From positions 10,555,501-10,619,500 of the forward strand of contig NC_052619.1 of assembly GCF_016545825.1 (NCBI RefSeq): a DNA stretch of 64,000 nt, in the 5' to 3' direction. The notes below the pieces were generated by a model that was not told the origin of the DNA, ran no database searches, and saw only the letters and a program-made list of their open reading frames with translations. The stretch is from Eucalyptus grandis. Its lineage: Eukaryota > Streptophyta > Magnoliopsida > Myrtales > Myrtaceae. Below, one piece after another: positions 1 to 12,251 of this stretch. The position numbers and the translations under genes were made by a program. The number at the start of each line of letters is the position of its first letter. The stretch's first letter is position 1.

Positions 1-388
1 ATAAAACACCCCACCCTTCCCTTCCCTTCCTCGCCCTACCAAAAAGCTACGTGGGTTTGACTTTTCGACACTCTCTGCAGCGTGCGCAAGAAGAACTAGG
101 AATAGAAACCGTGGCTAAAATTCATCCTCAGCTACTCTAAACCCCTCGTAAGTTTAAGCCGTAACCAGGAAGGAAGCGCGAATCAAGAAAACGATCTCAA
201 CGCTTCGGCAGCTCCCCCTAGGCCCAAAAGCAACATCGAACCCCACAAAAATAGCAGAAGAAAATTCTGCAGGCAGACTACATAAATTTTGGCAAAATTT
301 ATAAGTAATCACCCACCATGGCTCGATAGATATCGAGTTTGTATAACGTGAATATTTGTTCTCCTTTGTTCTTTTTTTTTTTTTTATT

Positions 389-421
<33 letters not shown>

Positions 422-1267
422 TCTCCTTGTAATAAAGAGGAGGGAGAGGGTCGAGCCTTATAATGCCGGTAGCCGGGAATTCATTCACTGCCCGGCGCAA
501 CCCACGTCTTGATCTTACGGGAAACAAAGAGCCTCCCTTTTTACACGTTCTTGTGTTACTGTTGTCATTTCTTGCTGCGGTCGTACCTCTCTAAAGTCTC
601 GTAAATCTCGTTCACACCCTCTGCCGCAGTGTCGAGAGAGAGCAGCGAAATTGGGAGACGCCCGTGTGCAAGAATTTGATCCTCTCCATCTCTCTCTCTG
701 AGCTTGCTTCGCCTCCAGAGAAGGAGACGAAGGAAAAAGGAAAGAACTTTGGCTTTAAAAACCCACCGTCGGTTACGAACGCGGGTAGAGTCTGTTCAAC
801 TTTGTGTAGAGAGAGAGAGAGAGTGGGGAGTGTTTATATTTTGTGTTGTCTTTCCCTTCATAATTGCGCATTATTCCTTGGGAGGGAAAAAAGATCAGGG
901 AAAATTTGGCTAAATTTGGGCCTTAACTCACTCCTCCCAGGACAAGAATCATGGCCGAATATTGGCTTCTGGGTACGTTTATATTCACCGCACGGGGAGA
1001 GATGATTTCTCTCGTGCAAGATTTTCGTTTCCGCGGGGTTTCTATATAGGACTCAACTCGCTCTCGCTGGAAATGCGTGTTGGGTGGTGTCCAAGATCGT
1101 GTATCTGTCGTCACTGAGGTTGTTCTTCTGTTTGTCCTCGTAACTCCGTCTCTGCTTTGTGGGTGATGATGTTTGTGACAACTGCACACGGCCGTGGCGC
1201 TTCACGTGACGACTTCCGCACGTGCTTGGGGTGCTGAGGGCGAGAGAGGCGAGGGAGAAGAGAAGGA
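1..1267 (+). promoter_or_regulatory. Upstream region and 5' leader of the HDG11-like gene
   Basis: No protein-coding gene is recognisable here. The stretch has a T-run followed by a GA microsatellite at 391-419, shorter GA runs near 810-823, and a TATA-like CTATATAG at about 1042-1049, roughly 220 bp before the start codon. Short open frames on both strands have no family resemblance and overlap each other. I saw no L1 box (TAAATGCA), the site HD-ZIP IV genes often use for self-regulation. The transcription start and any 5'-UTR intron cannot be fixed from sequence alone. Confidence 0.5.
391..419. repeat. (GA)n microsatellite
   Basis: About 14 perfect GA dinucleotides directly after a T-rich run, in the upstream region of the HDG11-like gene. 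GA/CT tracts of this kind recur at most gene starts in the window. Confidence 0.95.
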
Positions 1268-4200
1268 ATGGATTTCGGTGGCGGTTCCGGCGGGGACCAC
1301 GACGGTTCCGACCACCAGAAGAGGAAGAAGCGGTACCATCGCCACACTGCCCACCAGATTCAGAGGCTTGAAGCGTAAGTTTTCTTTTCGGTCTTTTCGC
1401 ATTTCTTCTGTTTACACTAAAACACAGTTGCCTTTTTTCTCCATGTTTCTTGCTTCTCATTCAAAAAGTTGAATGCTTTACGTCTGCTTGTGTGGAATTT
1501 TTCCTTTTTGCCCCTTTTGTTTTTGTAGTTGTGGGCTTTAGAGAATTCTGCTGTTGGTACATGTTTGAGTTACACTTTAGCTTCTGCTTGTTGCTCTGCA
1601 GATGCTGGTCTTTGGGTTATACTTTCCTTTTTTCTTTTTAGCTTTTGAATGATGCTGAGGTTCTGAGATTTTCGATGCTTCTTTGTGTTACTGTTGTGGC
1701 AAAAAAAATGAAGGATGTTCAGGGAATGCCCTCATCCAGATGAGAAGCAGCGGATGGAGTTGAGCCGGGAATTGGGATTGGCTCCGAGACAGATCAAGTT
1801 TTGGTTCCAAAATAGGAGAACCCAGATGAAGGTTTCTTCACTTAATTCATTTATTTTGCCTTTCGTTCGGTGGGATAGCTTTGAAAATGATAACAAGTAG
1901 TTTATTTTGCCTTTATTGCAACCTTAAACCCTTCTGTTATATTTAAATCAGGCCCAGCATGAAAGGGCTGATAACTGTGCATTGAGGGCAGAAAACGATA
2001 GGATTCGATGCGAAAACATTGTGATAAGAGAGGCCTTGAGAAACGTCATTTGCCCGAGTTGTGGCACCGTGCCGTCAGGCGAAGATTCCTACTTCGATGA
2101 ACAAAAACTGCGGATGGAGAATGCACATTTGAAAGAGGAGGTGAATCGAACTTGCCCAAAAATGAATCTCTTAAATCCTTATTTCCACAATTCTCCTGTT
2201 GTTTAGTATTTTGACTTCATGCATTTGGGCTCTCCTTTCTTTAATTTTCCATTTTATTTTTTTTATCTGTGTTGTAATCTTTGTAGCTCGATCGAGTTTC
2301 TAGCATTGCGGCCAAGTACATCGGAAGGCCAATGTCGCAACTCCCACCTGTTCAACCAATTCATATCGCTTCTCTGGATTTGACGATGAGTAGTCTTGGT
2401 GCTCATGGACTGGCAGGCCCTTCTCTTGACCTTGATCTACTTCCGGGCAGCTCATCTTCTGTGCCACATTTGCCTTTTCAAGCAGTTGTTTTCTCGGACA
2501 TGGATAAGTCCCTAATGGCAGATATAGCAGCTAATGCTCTGGATGAATTTCTTAGGCTTGCTCAGACAGATGAACCTTTATGGATGAAATCTACTACCGA
2601 TGGGAGGGACAATCTCAATCTCGAAAGTTACGAGAGAATGTTTCCTAGGGCTAGTAGTCACCTCAAAAATCCAGATGTCCGTGTTGAGGCATCGAGAGAA
2701 TCACGTGTTGTGATGATGAATGGTTTGGCATTGATAGACATGTTTATGAACTCGGTAAGTTCATCCAATATCTCTCATATTGCCGTACACTGAACTGAGG
2801 TGGCCTCTTTTCCTTGACTAGTCATTCTAACTACTTTGCAGAACAAATGGGCGGAGCTCTTTCCTGCAATTGTTTCAGCTGCAAAAACAATCGAAGTGAT
2901 ATCGCCGGGACTGTTAACTAGTCAAAATGGCTCTTTGCAACTGGTAACTCATTTTGCAAGTCCTCATTTGCTTAGGATTTCCTATCTTGCAACATGCTTC
3001 AAATTAAATTCTCATCCATGGGAGAAAATGCAGATGTATGAAGAATTGCAAGTTCTTTCACCCCTTATACCAACTCGAGAGTTCTACTTCCTCCGATACT
3101 GCCAACAGATCGAGCCAGGCTTGTGGGCAATCGTGGATGTTTCTTTTGACCTTTCAAGATATGACCAATTTGCTTTTCAAAGTAGATCTCAGAGACTCCC
3201 TTCCGGTTGCTTGATACAAGACCTTCCTAATGGGTATTCCAAGGTCGTTATTGAATTCCCATGTAATCAACCTTTCTTCCTTTCCCCCCTCATCCCTGAG
3301 AAAGTTACATGTAATGGTGCCTGTGGCCCTACTTGAATTGATGCTCATGTAGGTCACTTGGGTGGAACATGTGGAAATAGAAGACAAGGCCCCGGTTCAT
3401 CGGCTCTACAGAGACCTCATTTACAGTGGCTTAGCATTTGGAGCTGAACGATGGATTGCCACTTTGGAGAGAATGTGTGAGAGGATTGCCTGTCTAATGG
3501 TGACGGGTAGCTCGACTCGTGACACCAGAGGAGGTAAACCTCACAATATCACTCAGAATTCCTCGAGCAAGTAATTTATTAGTCTACTACTTAATCGATC
3601 TACTTAATGCATTTTCTTCAGTAATTCCGTCTCCCGATGGAAAGAGGAGCATGATGAAACTAGCGCAGAGGATGGTGAACAATTTCTGCAGCAGCATTAG
3701 CACTTCCTCTAGCAGGCAACAGCGTTGGACGACACTCTCTGGCTCGAGCGAGGTTGGGGTCCGGGTGGCTCTTCATAAGAGCACAGATCCGGGCCAACCC
3801 AACGGTGTTGTTCTTAGTGCAGCCACTACCATTTGGCTCCCGCTCTCCCCACAAAATGTCTTTAATTTCTTCAAAGACGAAAGAACTCGAGCTCAGGTAT
3901 TGACAATTCTCTTGACTGTAATCAATGGTTACTGTTCCATCGATCAATGTTATCAGCATCAACCAATTCTAGTAATTTATTGATTTCCTTTATGTTTGAT
4001 TTATTTCGTTTCAGTGGGATGTTCTCTCCAATGGTAATGCAGTTCAGGAGGTTGCGCACCTAGCAAATGGATCACATCCTGGAAATTGCATATCTGTTCT
4101 AAGGGTACAGTTCCTCAGCACAATTTGGTTTCTTAGTAAACTTATAGGACATCTCGTTAGGTCTCTTGTTTCGCATTATTGTTAGTTGGAATTCGAGCTG

Positions 4201-4632
4201 TGAACTGGGCATTTTGTTCAAATGTTGCTATAGGCCTTCAACACGAGTCAAAACAACATGCTGATACTCCAAGAAAGCTGCATTGACTCATCGGGGTCTC
4301 TCATCGTGTACTGCCCGGTCGACCTGCCGGCAATCAACCTTGCAATGAGCGGGGAGGACCCCTCCTACATCCCCCTGCTCCCGTCGGGGTTCACCATCTC
4401 CCCCGATGGAGGGCCCGACCCTGGGGACGGGGCGTCGTCCAGCTCTGCCGCGGCAGCTGGGCAGGGGTCAACCGGCCGCTCGGCAGGGTCGCTGATGACT
4501 GTGGCGTTCCAGATACTGGTGAGCAGCCTGCCGTCGGCCAAGCTGAACCTCGAGTCGGTGACCACTGTAAACAATCTTATCTCTACGACTGTGCACCAAA
4601 TAAAGGCTGCCCTCAACTGTCCTGGCTCTTGA
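1268..4632 (+). CDS. HDG11: HD-ZIP IV homeodomain-leucine zipper START transcription factor, HDG11-like
   Basis: Nuclear transcription factor of the class IV HD-ZIP family, which controls epidermal cell fate; Arabidopsis HDG11 affects trichome branching and drought tolerance. I place ten exons: 1268-1374, 1714-1831, 1952-2140, 2287-2754, 2842-2943, 3034-3243, 3353-3533, 3622-3896, 4015-4104 and 4234-4632. They give a 712-residue frame, close to Arabidopsis HDG11 (about 720). The short acidic/Gly N-terminus leads into a homeodomain at about residues 19-78 ([12 protein letters not shown], then [13 protein letters not shown]). A zipper-loop-zipper follows with the CPSC redox pair typical of the family. 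The START domain begins near residue 216 ([17 protein letters not shown]), and the C-terminal HD-SAD region ends [14 protein letters not shown]. All introns are GT-AG. The start is the first ATG before the homeodomain in exon 1. HDG12 or another HDG paralogue is possible; the short N-terminus favours HDG11. Confidence 0.93.
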
Positions 4633-4694
4633 TGATATGGATCATCACTCTCGTCACCACCCTGCTCTGCCACAACACAACAATAACAACTGTT

Positions 4695-4698
<4 letters not shown>

Positions 4699-4742
<44 letters not shown>
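4699..4742. repeat. (CT)n microsatellite
   Basis: About 22 CT units starting 67 bases after the HDG11-like stop codon, so probably inside its 3' UTR. Further CT tracts lie at about 4951-4971 and 5268-5291. Confidence 0.93.
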
Positions 4743-4746
<4 letters not shown>

Positions 4747-7700
4747 CATAACTTTAATACAGCAATCAGAAGAATTCAAGGTGGAGTGAGTTCGATTTTG
4801 GGACGCTGGTGGGAATTGAATGCAGAGGGAAAAGGTGGAGGGAGTGTTTGGTTAGTTGGGAGACTTTGAATGCATTCTCAACTCCAATTTACTGCTCCTT
4901 CTGAAACTCATTTGTTTGAATTAACACCAACTCGAGTCAAAGAGTGGAGACTCTCTCTCTCTCTCTCTCTCTTTTATTCAATTGTGGTCTTTTTGGCTGG
5001 AGGGTTTTTTCTTCTTTTTTTAATCTTTTTGTGGGGTTTTGGAGTTTTGACAAAATTTACCCTGGAGGGTCATTGGTTGTTTCAAGAGAAGTCAAGAACG
5101 CACCATATGTGTATGCATGTGTGAGGGTTTTCCTTTCTTGGGCATCTGTTTCACGTCTCTTTTGTACTTTTTATGCAACACATCAAGAGGGATTGTATGG
5201 TTCGGGCATTGACTTCTTCATGGGACTTATATTATATGATGAATGTTCTTTGAGCTCAATTTGAACTTCTCTCTCTCTCTCTCTCTCTCTCATATTCATT
5301 GTGAATAGTGAGATCTATGTTTTTTGTTTTTTTTATGATGGTAGGAGATGAATTTATCCAGAAAAATATGGGTGGAAGAGAGGAGCTTCTGGCATGGCTG
5401 CCAGATGGGGACGCTGTTACTTGAAGAACGTTTATGACAAAGCCCTTTGAAATGGATTGTCCTTCCCTGAAATTGCCATCAAAACTAGGCCCCAACGGAC
5501 CCATTTCATAAAACCCATGAAAGCCGCCTCCTCTTTCTTGGATTTAATTTTGCTTAATGAGCAATTATAAGAATAAAAACAAGCAAAATTTTCCATCGAT
5601 CAAAGGCATGCCATTTCTCTCAATCGTGATCTTGCTTTTGATATCCTTCATTTAGGTTATTTTGCTTTATCATAGAAAAAGCATGGTGCAAACTATCATC
5701 GGATGGATAGATACATGGTAAAGGGACACAGACTCAATCAATGCATACAAAAAGGTACTATTATTTTTGCATGCAACATGTTATTGTAACACTTATTATC
5801 GCAAGGACAATGCTATTATACTACATATTTAACTCTCTAAATTTTTTTGTTTGATATTGACCTCAATTATTTGTTGTGCGACATCGACCTCAAATTTATT
5901 GAACTTGGTCTCAAACGAAAGGAAGAGAAGCTTTTTTAAAGTGCAAATGGGAGTCCATTCGAAACTTTTGTGCCATTCTTTTGATAATTTATATTAATAA
6001 TGATGTGGAAATCATTATGGATTATATTTCTTTTGCATCAGCATTGTCATCAATGAAGTCCGGTATACCATTTATGGGACATTATTAGGGGTTAAGTACA
6101 CTCAAATCAGGAGCAAAATTACTTCTTCTTTTTTTCACTTTTACTAAGTGTCATGTGGGTACCATAAGTCCTTGCCTAGGACCAAAAGGAGAAGGGGAAA
6201 AGTCCAGATCTGAAATCTTATGAGGTTCCTACTTTAGGTTAAAAGATCATCAATGCATCACAACATATGACTGTTTGATGTTACTCATCTGTCCATGACA
6301 GGTGACCAAAAGGGGGCTTGTTGAAACTAGCAAGAGCCCCCTCCATATGCCATTGTTGGAACAAATTTGAGAGAGAGGATTATTCATGGTTTGTGCACAT
6401 CCTTGTCACTGTGCTGTGTACATTGTACATGGCGCGTTCGCAAATAACTCTTGCTTGCTAGACCATTATAGCAAACCCTAGAAAAGTCAAAACCATAAAC
6501 TTGACATTTATATGTGAAAAGTGATCTCAAAAGTAATCAATATCATCTTTGGAAGTAATCCTCGTGATCATGGAGGTTAGCACTCTCACGCTCTTCTGGA
6601 CTAAAACACACCTTCTTTATGTAAAGCGACCAAACTCCCCTTCGATCATGAGATTCGATTCGTGTCATCCGAGGGAAGTAGCAGCTTATTGGTCATCAAT
6701 TTGCTAAAGAAGGGTGTAATAATATCAATTCACGTTGTTAATCCCCCCCCCCAAAAAAAAAAAAAAAGAAAGAAAAGGTTGAAGGCTTATTTAGCCGGTT
6801 AACCTGAAAGTAGCGTGTTTCGGTCAAAAAGGATGTGAGAACAGCATTCAAATGTTGATATACACATTCGGTTTTGCTTTTTTGTATGGTATATATTGTG
6901 GAAGCCGTAGCCCATCGTTCGAATCATCTGCATAATGGGAAGGGCAAAGATGTTAAGAGATGGATTGTTTGAATTCAAACCAAGTACACCTCCATAATTG
7001 ATTGCGTAACATAAGTACTGTAAGTACATGCATTTCGTAAAATTGCTTTACCTCACTTGACAAATCCGATCCGACAACATTGCAATATTTTCACCAATTA
7101 TGAATTTAACATACAGTAACTCAGAAAAGGGACTTCTCTTTAAACCCCATCACGCATCTTAATTCTAAATAAGTCGATCTATTGATTCATTACAAGAGTG
7201 CATCAACATATGCGAGACAAGCGATGAGCATTCAATGTCGCACGATGTCCCGATACAGAGGGGGTAGCGATTGGTTCATCGAATGTTGCCTCGAAGAGCG
7301 TCGCATAAGATCGACACGGTGAGCTTCCCTTGCTCATGATTTAGGGACCAAAAGCTCTACTGTCCGAGCAATTAAGTCGGCTCGTACTGCAATAGAGACG
7401 GGCCCTGGAACAAAGGTACAAACCCTCGTCTCTCTCATGTCCAAAAGTGCAATCAAGACCACTGTGCAAATCTTAATGCTAGTAGCCACGGGAGTACAAA
7501 CAGCTCCGCTTTTACATCACTTTTTTCACGGCCAGAGTTTTAATCGTGAAGAAGCCAGTAATGCCGCTGGCGAAGATGGGCTGAAAAAAAAGAAGCTTTC
7601 AATGCCCTCGTACATCGGCAATGTCCTGACAATTTCTGCGGGACGTACGGCGCTGACATTTCGTGGTTATTTACGTCCGTTGATCGAGAAAGCATGTTGT

Positions 7701-8289
7701 GCGATGGTCAGGCCGATTGAATATGGTATCTAACTCGAAGACCATCGTCCCCTTATCTAAATGTGGTGCGTAGTTACCGTCCTAAAATTATGATTTGACT
7801 TAGGGATGAACCAACTGAAATAAGAATCATCCGGATATGAACTAGTTGGTTCTAAGTGGTTCTCAGGGGCATTTGTCCATTTTTTCACTTGTGACCGGTT
7901 GGTCTTTGCTTCTTGCTTGTGCTTTGTGCTTGTCTCTTTCTCTTCTTTGTAATATTTTTGTTTCGGCTCCTAACACTCTCTATGCGTTGCGCCCTGAGAG
8001 TGTAAGCTTTGGAGCTGGTCTTGTATATTTGTCCAAATTTATAATACCTTTTACCTTTACAAAAAAAAATAAAAATAGAACCAATGGTTTAAATTCAATC
8101 TTTAATTTCGAGAGAACAGGATTGATGATTTTATTTATTTATTTCTCACGCAATAATCTTTTCCTTTCTCTCTTATGGCCCACTCTCCCCTCTTCTTTTT
8201 TCCTATTCTAAGAGATGTTATTTGCAAATCAATTGGATCCATTGGATGGCCTGAGAATTAAACCTGTCAAAATGGATCTTCAGCCTTAT

Positions 8290-8880
8290 AATTTTTTTAA
8301 AATAATAATTATTTATTCTTTATTCTTTATTCCTTTTCTTTTACTTATTCTTTCCTTTCTTTTTTCCTTTCTTCTTCCTTCTTTTGTCTTCCTTGGCCGA
8401 TGACTAGCCACGGCGACGGCGACAACCAGCCAAGTGAGGGAGGAGCTTTCAGGAGGCCGGAGAAGCTTAAGCTCTCTGGTCGATAGTAACGCAAATGGAC
8501 AAATTGAAACGATGCAAGACGTTTGGTTGGACTCGCTGGAGCACTTGCGATGGCTGCTGAACATCGAGACTCCCTCGAGGACGCAAGACCAAATTTGAGT
8601 CAAGAGACGCGTGGAAACGCCTCGGATTGACATGGTCAAAGACGTACCTCATGAGAATAAGTTGGCAATGAGCCAAATTTCCTCTTTTCTTATGAATGAA
8701 TATTCCTCACGGCATTCATTTATGTGCCATAACTCTTTTTAATCAGGTCGAGATCTCATCGACGTTTGACAAGCCTCGAGCTCGTCGACTGTCACTGTGG
8801 CTAGCAATTGAAGGAGAAGGAAAAAGAAAGAAGAAAAGAAAATTTTGATTTTTTAAATGGAAATAAAATTAAAATATTAA
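8290..8880. mobile_element. Possible fold-back (MITE-like) element
   Basis: The left arm, around 8290-8420, is T/C-rich and ends in CTAGCCACGGCGACGG. The right arm, around 8790-8880, is A/G-rich and contains CTGTCACTGTGGCTAGC; read in reverse complement it roughly repeats the left arm (T-rich, then CTTCTTTC runs, then CTAGCCAC.G.GAC). This gives a long, imperfect inverted repeat around about 400 bp of non-coding DNA. I could not fix termini or a target-site duplication, so the boundaries are approximate. Confidence 0.35.
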
Positions 8881-9734
8881 AAGGAATGCACGAAGGAAAA
8901 TCGAATCAAATTTTTCAAATTTTAGGTAAACACCAAAAAAATCATTACTTTCCTATAAAATAACTTCTCAAAAATATATTTCAAGATAAACCATAGCCTT
9001 AATTTTTTTTTTAAATTATGGAGTCCATTAAATTTTTACTGAATGAAAGTGTTTTAGTAATATCATTTAAAAAAAAGAAGAAGAAGAAAGAAACAAGCTA
9101 TCCTACGTTTGGAAGTATTTTGAAATAAACTTTTCTAAATTGAGTTAAATATGGAAATGTTTTAACAATATGAATCACACCGGGCATATGTTGCGTAAAA
9201 GTCGGATCGGGTCAAAAATTTTACATTATGTATAAATGGGTTATAAATAGGTTAATATGTCAATTTAGGTCGGACCATTTATAACCAACCCAAACTCAAC
9301 TCAAGACACCCATGAAATGAGTCTGCCAAAAACCGATCACCCCTGATGAGACTTGTTTCTCCACACCAGCAACGTAAGATACGTGAAAATGACAAAACTA
9401 CTCTCTCCTGTGTCTAGCCCTGGCATTAGCAAAGGTTGTCTTAGGGATCGGCTTGCCCATGGTGCCTCTTGGGCTCGTGTAGGAACAGGAGCTTTGCACA
9501 GGCAGTTGACTTTTTGGGCCCGTTGCTGACCTGGAGCCCATATGTTTTTGTGGGAAGAGAAAAACCAGTTTCCCAATGCGCATTCCTATTCCTGTCCGAG
9601 GAGCCAGCCAAGCAAGCGCGTAAAACGTTGACTCACCCACTTCCCCCCACAAAGTCAACTCTCTTTCTTCTCTCTCTAACATTATCATCTTCCTCCTCCG
9701 GACGCGAATGCTCCCGGCCTGAACAATCTCCATC

Positions 9735-9735
<1 letters not shown>

Positions 9736-9768
<33 letters not shown>
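9736..9768. repeat. (GA)n microsatellite abutting a start codon
   Basis: About 16 GA units run directly into the ATG at 9769 of the DC1-domain gene, so the tract forms the last part of the 5' leader. Confidence 0.95.
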
Positions 9769-9771
<3 letters not shown>

Positions 9772-10915
9772 GGAAGGCTGAGCTACGACCCGCAGATCCA
9801 GCACTCCAGCCACCCCCACACCCTGCAACTCTCCAACTTCCAGAACCTCCACCGCCGCCACCAGCAGCAACCACAGCCGGCCTCTCCTCCGTCTGCTCCG
9901 GTTGCCTCCACCCCCTCTCCTCCGGCGGCGCGTGGGTCTACTCCTGCCCGCCCTGCGGCTTCGCCGTCCACGCCTCCTGCGCCCACCTGCCCCCGCTCAT
10001 CACCCACCCTTCCCACCCCAAGCACCCCCTCTCCCTCCTCCCCCCCCGCCTACCCCTGCGGCTCCTTCGACTGCGACGCCTGCGGCCGCCGCGCCGGCGG
10101 CGGGTTCAGCTACCACTGCGCCGAGTGCCACTTCGACCTCCACGTCGCGTGCGCGTCGAAGCCGCTCTCGGTCACCCACCGCCTCCACCCCCACGCCCTC
10201 GGCCTCGCGTTCCATCCGCCGTACGCGACGCGCGGGTTCTCGTGCGACGTGTGCCGCGGCACCGGGGCGTACCACTGGCTCTATCGGTGCGGCGCGTGCG
10301 AGTTCGACGCGCACCTGGACTGTGCCACTGCCACAGGTACGACGCACCTAGGTTTGAATAGGCTTGGAGTTGAAACGTTTTAGAGAAGCAAAGAAGATAG
10401 ATCAGTACGTAGTTTTGATTGGTAATAGATAAATGATCGAGTTGAATTATGTCATCACGAATTTCACAGGTACTGCCGCACAACCATCGCCGCAACAGCC
10501 GCCGCCGCCGCCGCCGCAGCTGCAACACTACAACTCATATCCAGGAGCAACCACTAGTCATTTGCATCAATACCCTAACCAGACCGCGCCCGCCGTCGCC
10601 GTCACGGCACCCACGGCTCAACCGGGGCCGCCTAACCACATCATGCAAAGTTATAGCATGGGAGCCGTACCCAACTTTCAGCCGTTGCAGCCGCTGCCCG
10701 CCACAGCTGGAGGAAACAACTCTCTGATGGGCTCGGCGAGTCAGGCTTTCGCCCATGGCGCTACCAATCAGTTGGGACAGACCTTCGTGCAGGGGATGCT
10801 GAGCGACACTAGCGGCGGGAACGATAACGGCAATGATGGCTCAGGGGATTCCTCTTCCACGTCCATTACGGACGTCGGATTGTTGATCCTGAGCACCATG
10901 TTAGGAGGGTCTTAG
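9769..10915 (+). CDS. DC1 (C1-like) zinc-finger protein, VACUOLELESS GAMETOPHYTES-like, with two compensating frameshifts
   Basis: Member of the plant DC1 cysteine/histidine-rich family; a relative, VLG, is needed for vacuole formation in gametophytes. Exon 1 is 9769-10336 and exon 2 is 10470-10915, joined by a GT-AG intron. The protein opens with MGRLSYDPQIQHSSHPHTLQ, the usual start of this group. Two clear DC1 modules are in the ATG frame (about 10051-10180 and 10200-10330: FDCDACG, YHCAECHFDLHVAC, FSCDVC, YRCGACEFDAHLDC). A Pro/Gln/Gly-rich tail, encoded mainly by exon 2, ends in TDVGLLILSTMLGGS. The first expected DC1 module (VCSGC, WVYSCPPCGFAVHASCAH) is present but in the -1 frame, from about 9846-9876 to the C8 tract at 10040-10047. 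The ATG frame stays open there as Pro/Ser/Thr-rich sequence. Two opposite one-base indels explain this, whether real or sequencing errors. Confidence 0.8.
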
Positions 10916-12158
10916 ATTCTCAGGATCAGTAAAAATCAGATCCAACTTTGAGAATTATCTAATCAAATATAATGGAAGACTGAAACGACACGAACCATGA
11001 ACGGTACAGCATACATGGTCGCTGGGCCGAGTGCACGTTCCTGACAGATTGAATTTGCAGTTTCTTTTTGGTCAATGTCAACGTTTTGTGTTTCAGAAGG
11101 GTTTGAGACTAAAGTTCAGCTTCTTCTTTCGCCTGAAATCCGCCATGGATGAGCCAGTGACGCGTGTATGGTTGGAGAGTGAATTGGTCAACGCGTTTGG
11201 GGATGTAATTGTTTGTGACATGCAAGGAAAGTAGACCACTTCAATGAAAGTCTGTACATCTCCGTTCTTGAACCTTAGTACTATCGCGACAACTGTGGCT
11301 AGCAATGCAATGAATTTAGATTAGTGCACACATTGTCAAAGTACCAAACACACCACTTGGATACAACCCCATGAGTGAGTCAAAAAGAACAAAAATGACA
11401 ATAGAGGAATCAAAAATCAACTAGCAAGATAACTTTAATGGACATCGGCTACAGTACGGAAGTCTTCGGTCTCTTTTTTGGCGGAACTTATACGGCGAAT
11501 AGCTTGACAATTAGCATCCGTTCGTTTCAACAGCCAAAGCAAGAGAAAATTACCCAACGCCTTGCCCCTGGGGAAAAGAAATGAAGTTGAGACGTCTGAT
11601 TCGGGCCATTCCGAGAAAGCGAATCCCCGCGCTTGCAGGGAAGACGCGGACCGAAATTCATTCCAAACCAATCAAACGTTTATGAGGTGGTAAAAGTTGA
11701 AGCCTATACTGCAGTTTTTCTCCCCTCATCTCGGGCTTTCGCTTGTCGAGTGTCTTCTACGCAAGGCATTGCATGTATAAGATGGCGCAATACGATATTG
11801 ACACAAGCATCGTGGCAAGATTTGGCCAGGTTCAAGAGAAGCAACATTAGCCAAGTTCATCTGCAGCTCTGCAAAGGAACCTTTATCAATTTGGTCTGAG
11901 AGACCTTGAAAGATTAGCTGTCCGCAGTTTCAGAGTGAGATCTACTCTGTTCTCGATATTCAGTGCCTATGAGGATACCCACCATTTCGAACTAGGAATT
12001 CATAAAAGACGGCTATAGAACTGCAGGCCAGCTAAGGAAAATAGACTTTTTAGACTTTCAATGAAAGCGGACAAACAATAAAAGTTAAGAAGAATGCATC
12101 ACATTCGCGCTCCTACAACACTACATTGCCTTCGGAGAGCATAACCTAAAAAGCTTTA

Positions 12159-12194
<36 letters not shown>

Positions 12195-12251
12195 ATCGAT
12201 CGAAGACAGAAGATGCAACCATAAAAAGGGTGGTTTTCAGGTTCTCCAATG
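10916..12251. other. Intergenic between two convergent gene ends
   Basis: This lies between the 3' end of the DC1 gene (+) and the 3' end of the ORRM6-like gene (-), and includes both 3' UTRs. A CT microsatellite sits at 12161-12190. Open frames near 11435-11900 on both strands look codon-like in places but have no recognisable domain. I see no RNA gene or mobile element with defined ends. Confidence 0.5.

Larger units (their letters stand above)
4633..9768. other. Intergenic, gene-poor and repeat-bearing
   Basis: From the HDG11-like 3' end to the DC1 gene I find no conserved protein. The DNA is AT-rich with CT microsatellites near 4699, 4951 and 5268. A 98-codon open frame at 7437-7733 matches no family I know. 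A pyrimidine-rich fold-back lies at about 8290-8880. At about 9190-9345 there is a piece resembling the GGGTTGG/CGGACC-rich ends of a common plant transposon group. The last 200 bases before 9769 are probably the promoter and leader of the DC1 gene. Confidence 0.5.

Noticed and set aside
7437..7733. 98-codon open frame with an ATG in a gene-free stretch
   Set aside because: No domain, no splice partners, no relation to a family I know, and the surrounding DNA looks like repeat sequence.
9902..10351. Long Arg/Pro-rich open frame overlapping the DC1 gene in another frame
   Set aside because: It is a GC-rich shadow: the conserved Cys/His pattern lies in the other two frames.
11435..11899. Open frames on both strands between the DC1 and ORRM6-like genes
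   Set aside because: They overlap each other, match nothing, and are as likely to be 3' UTR or decayed DNA. I could not assemble exons.
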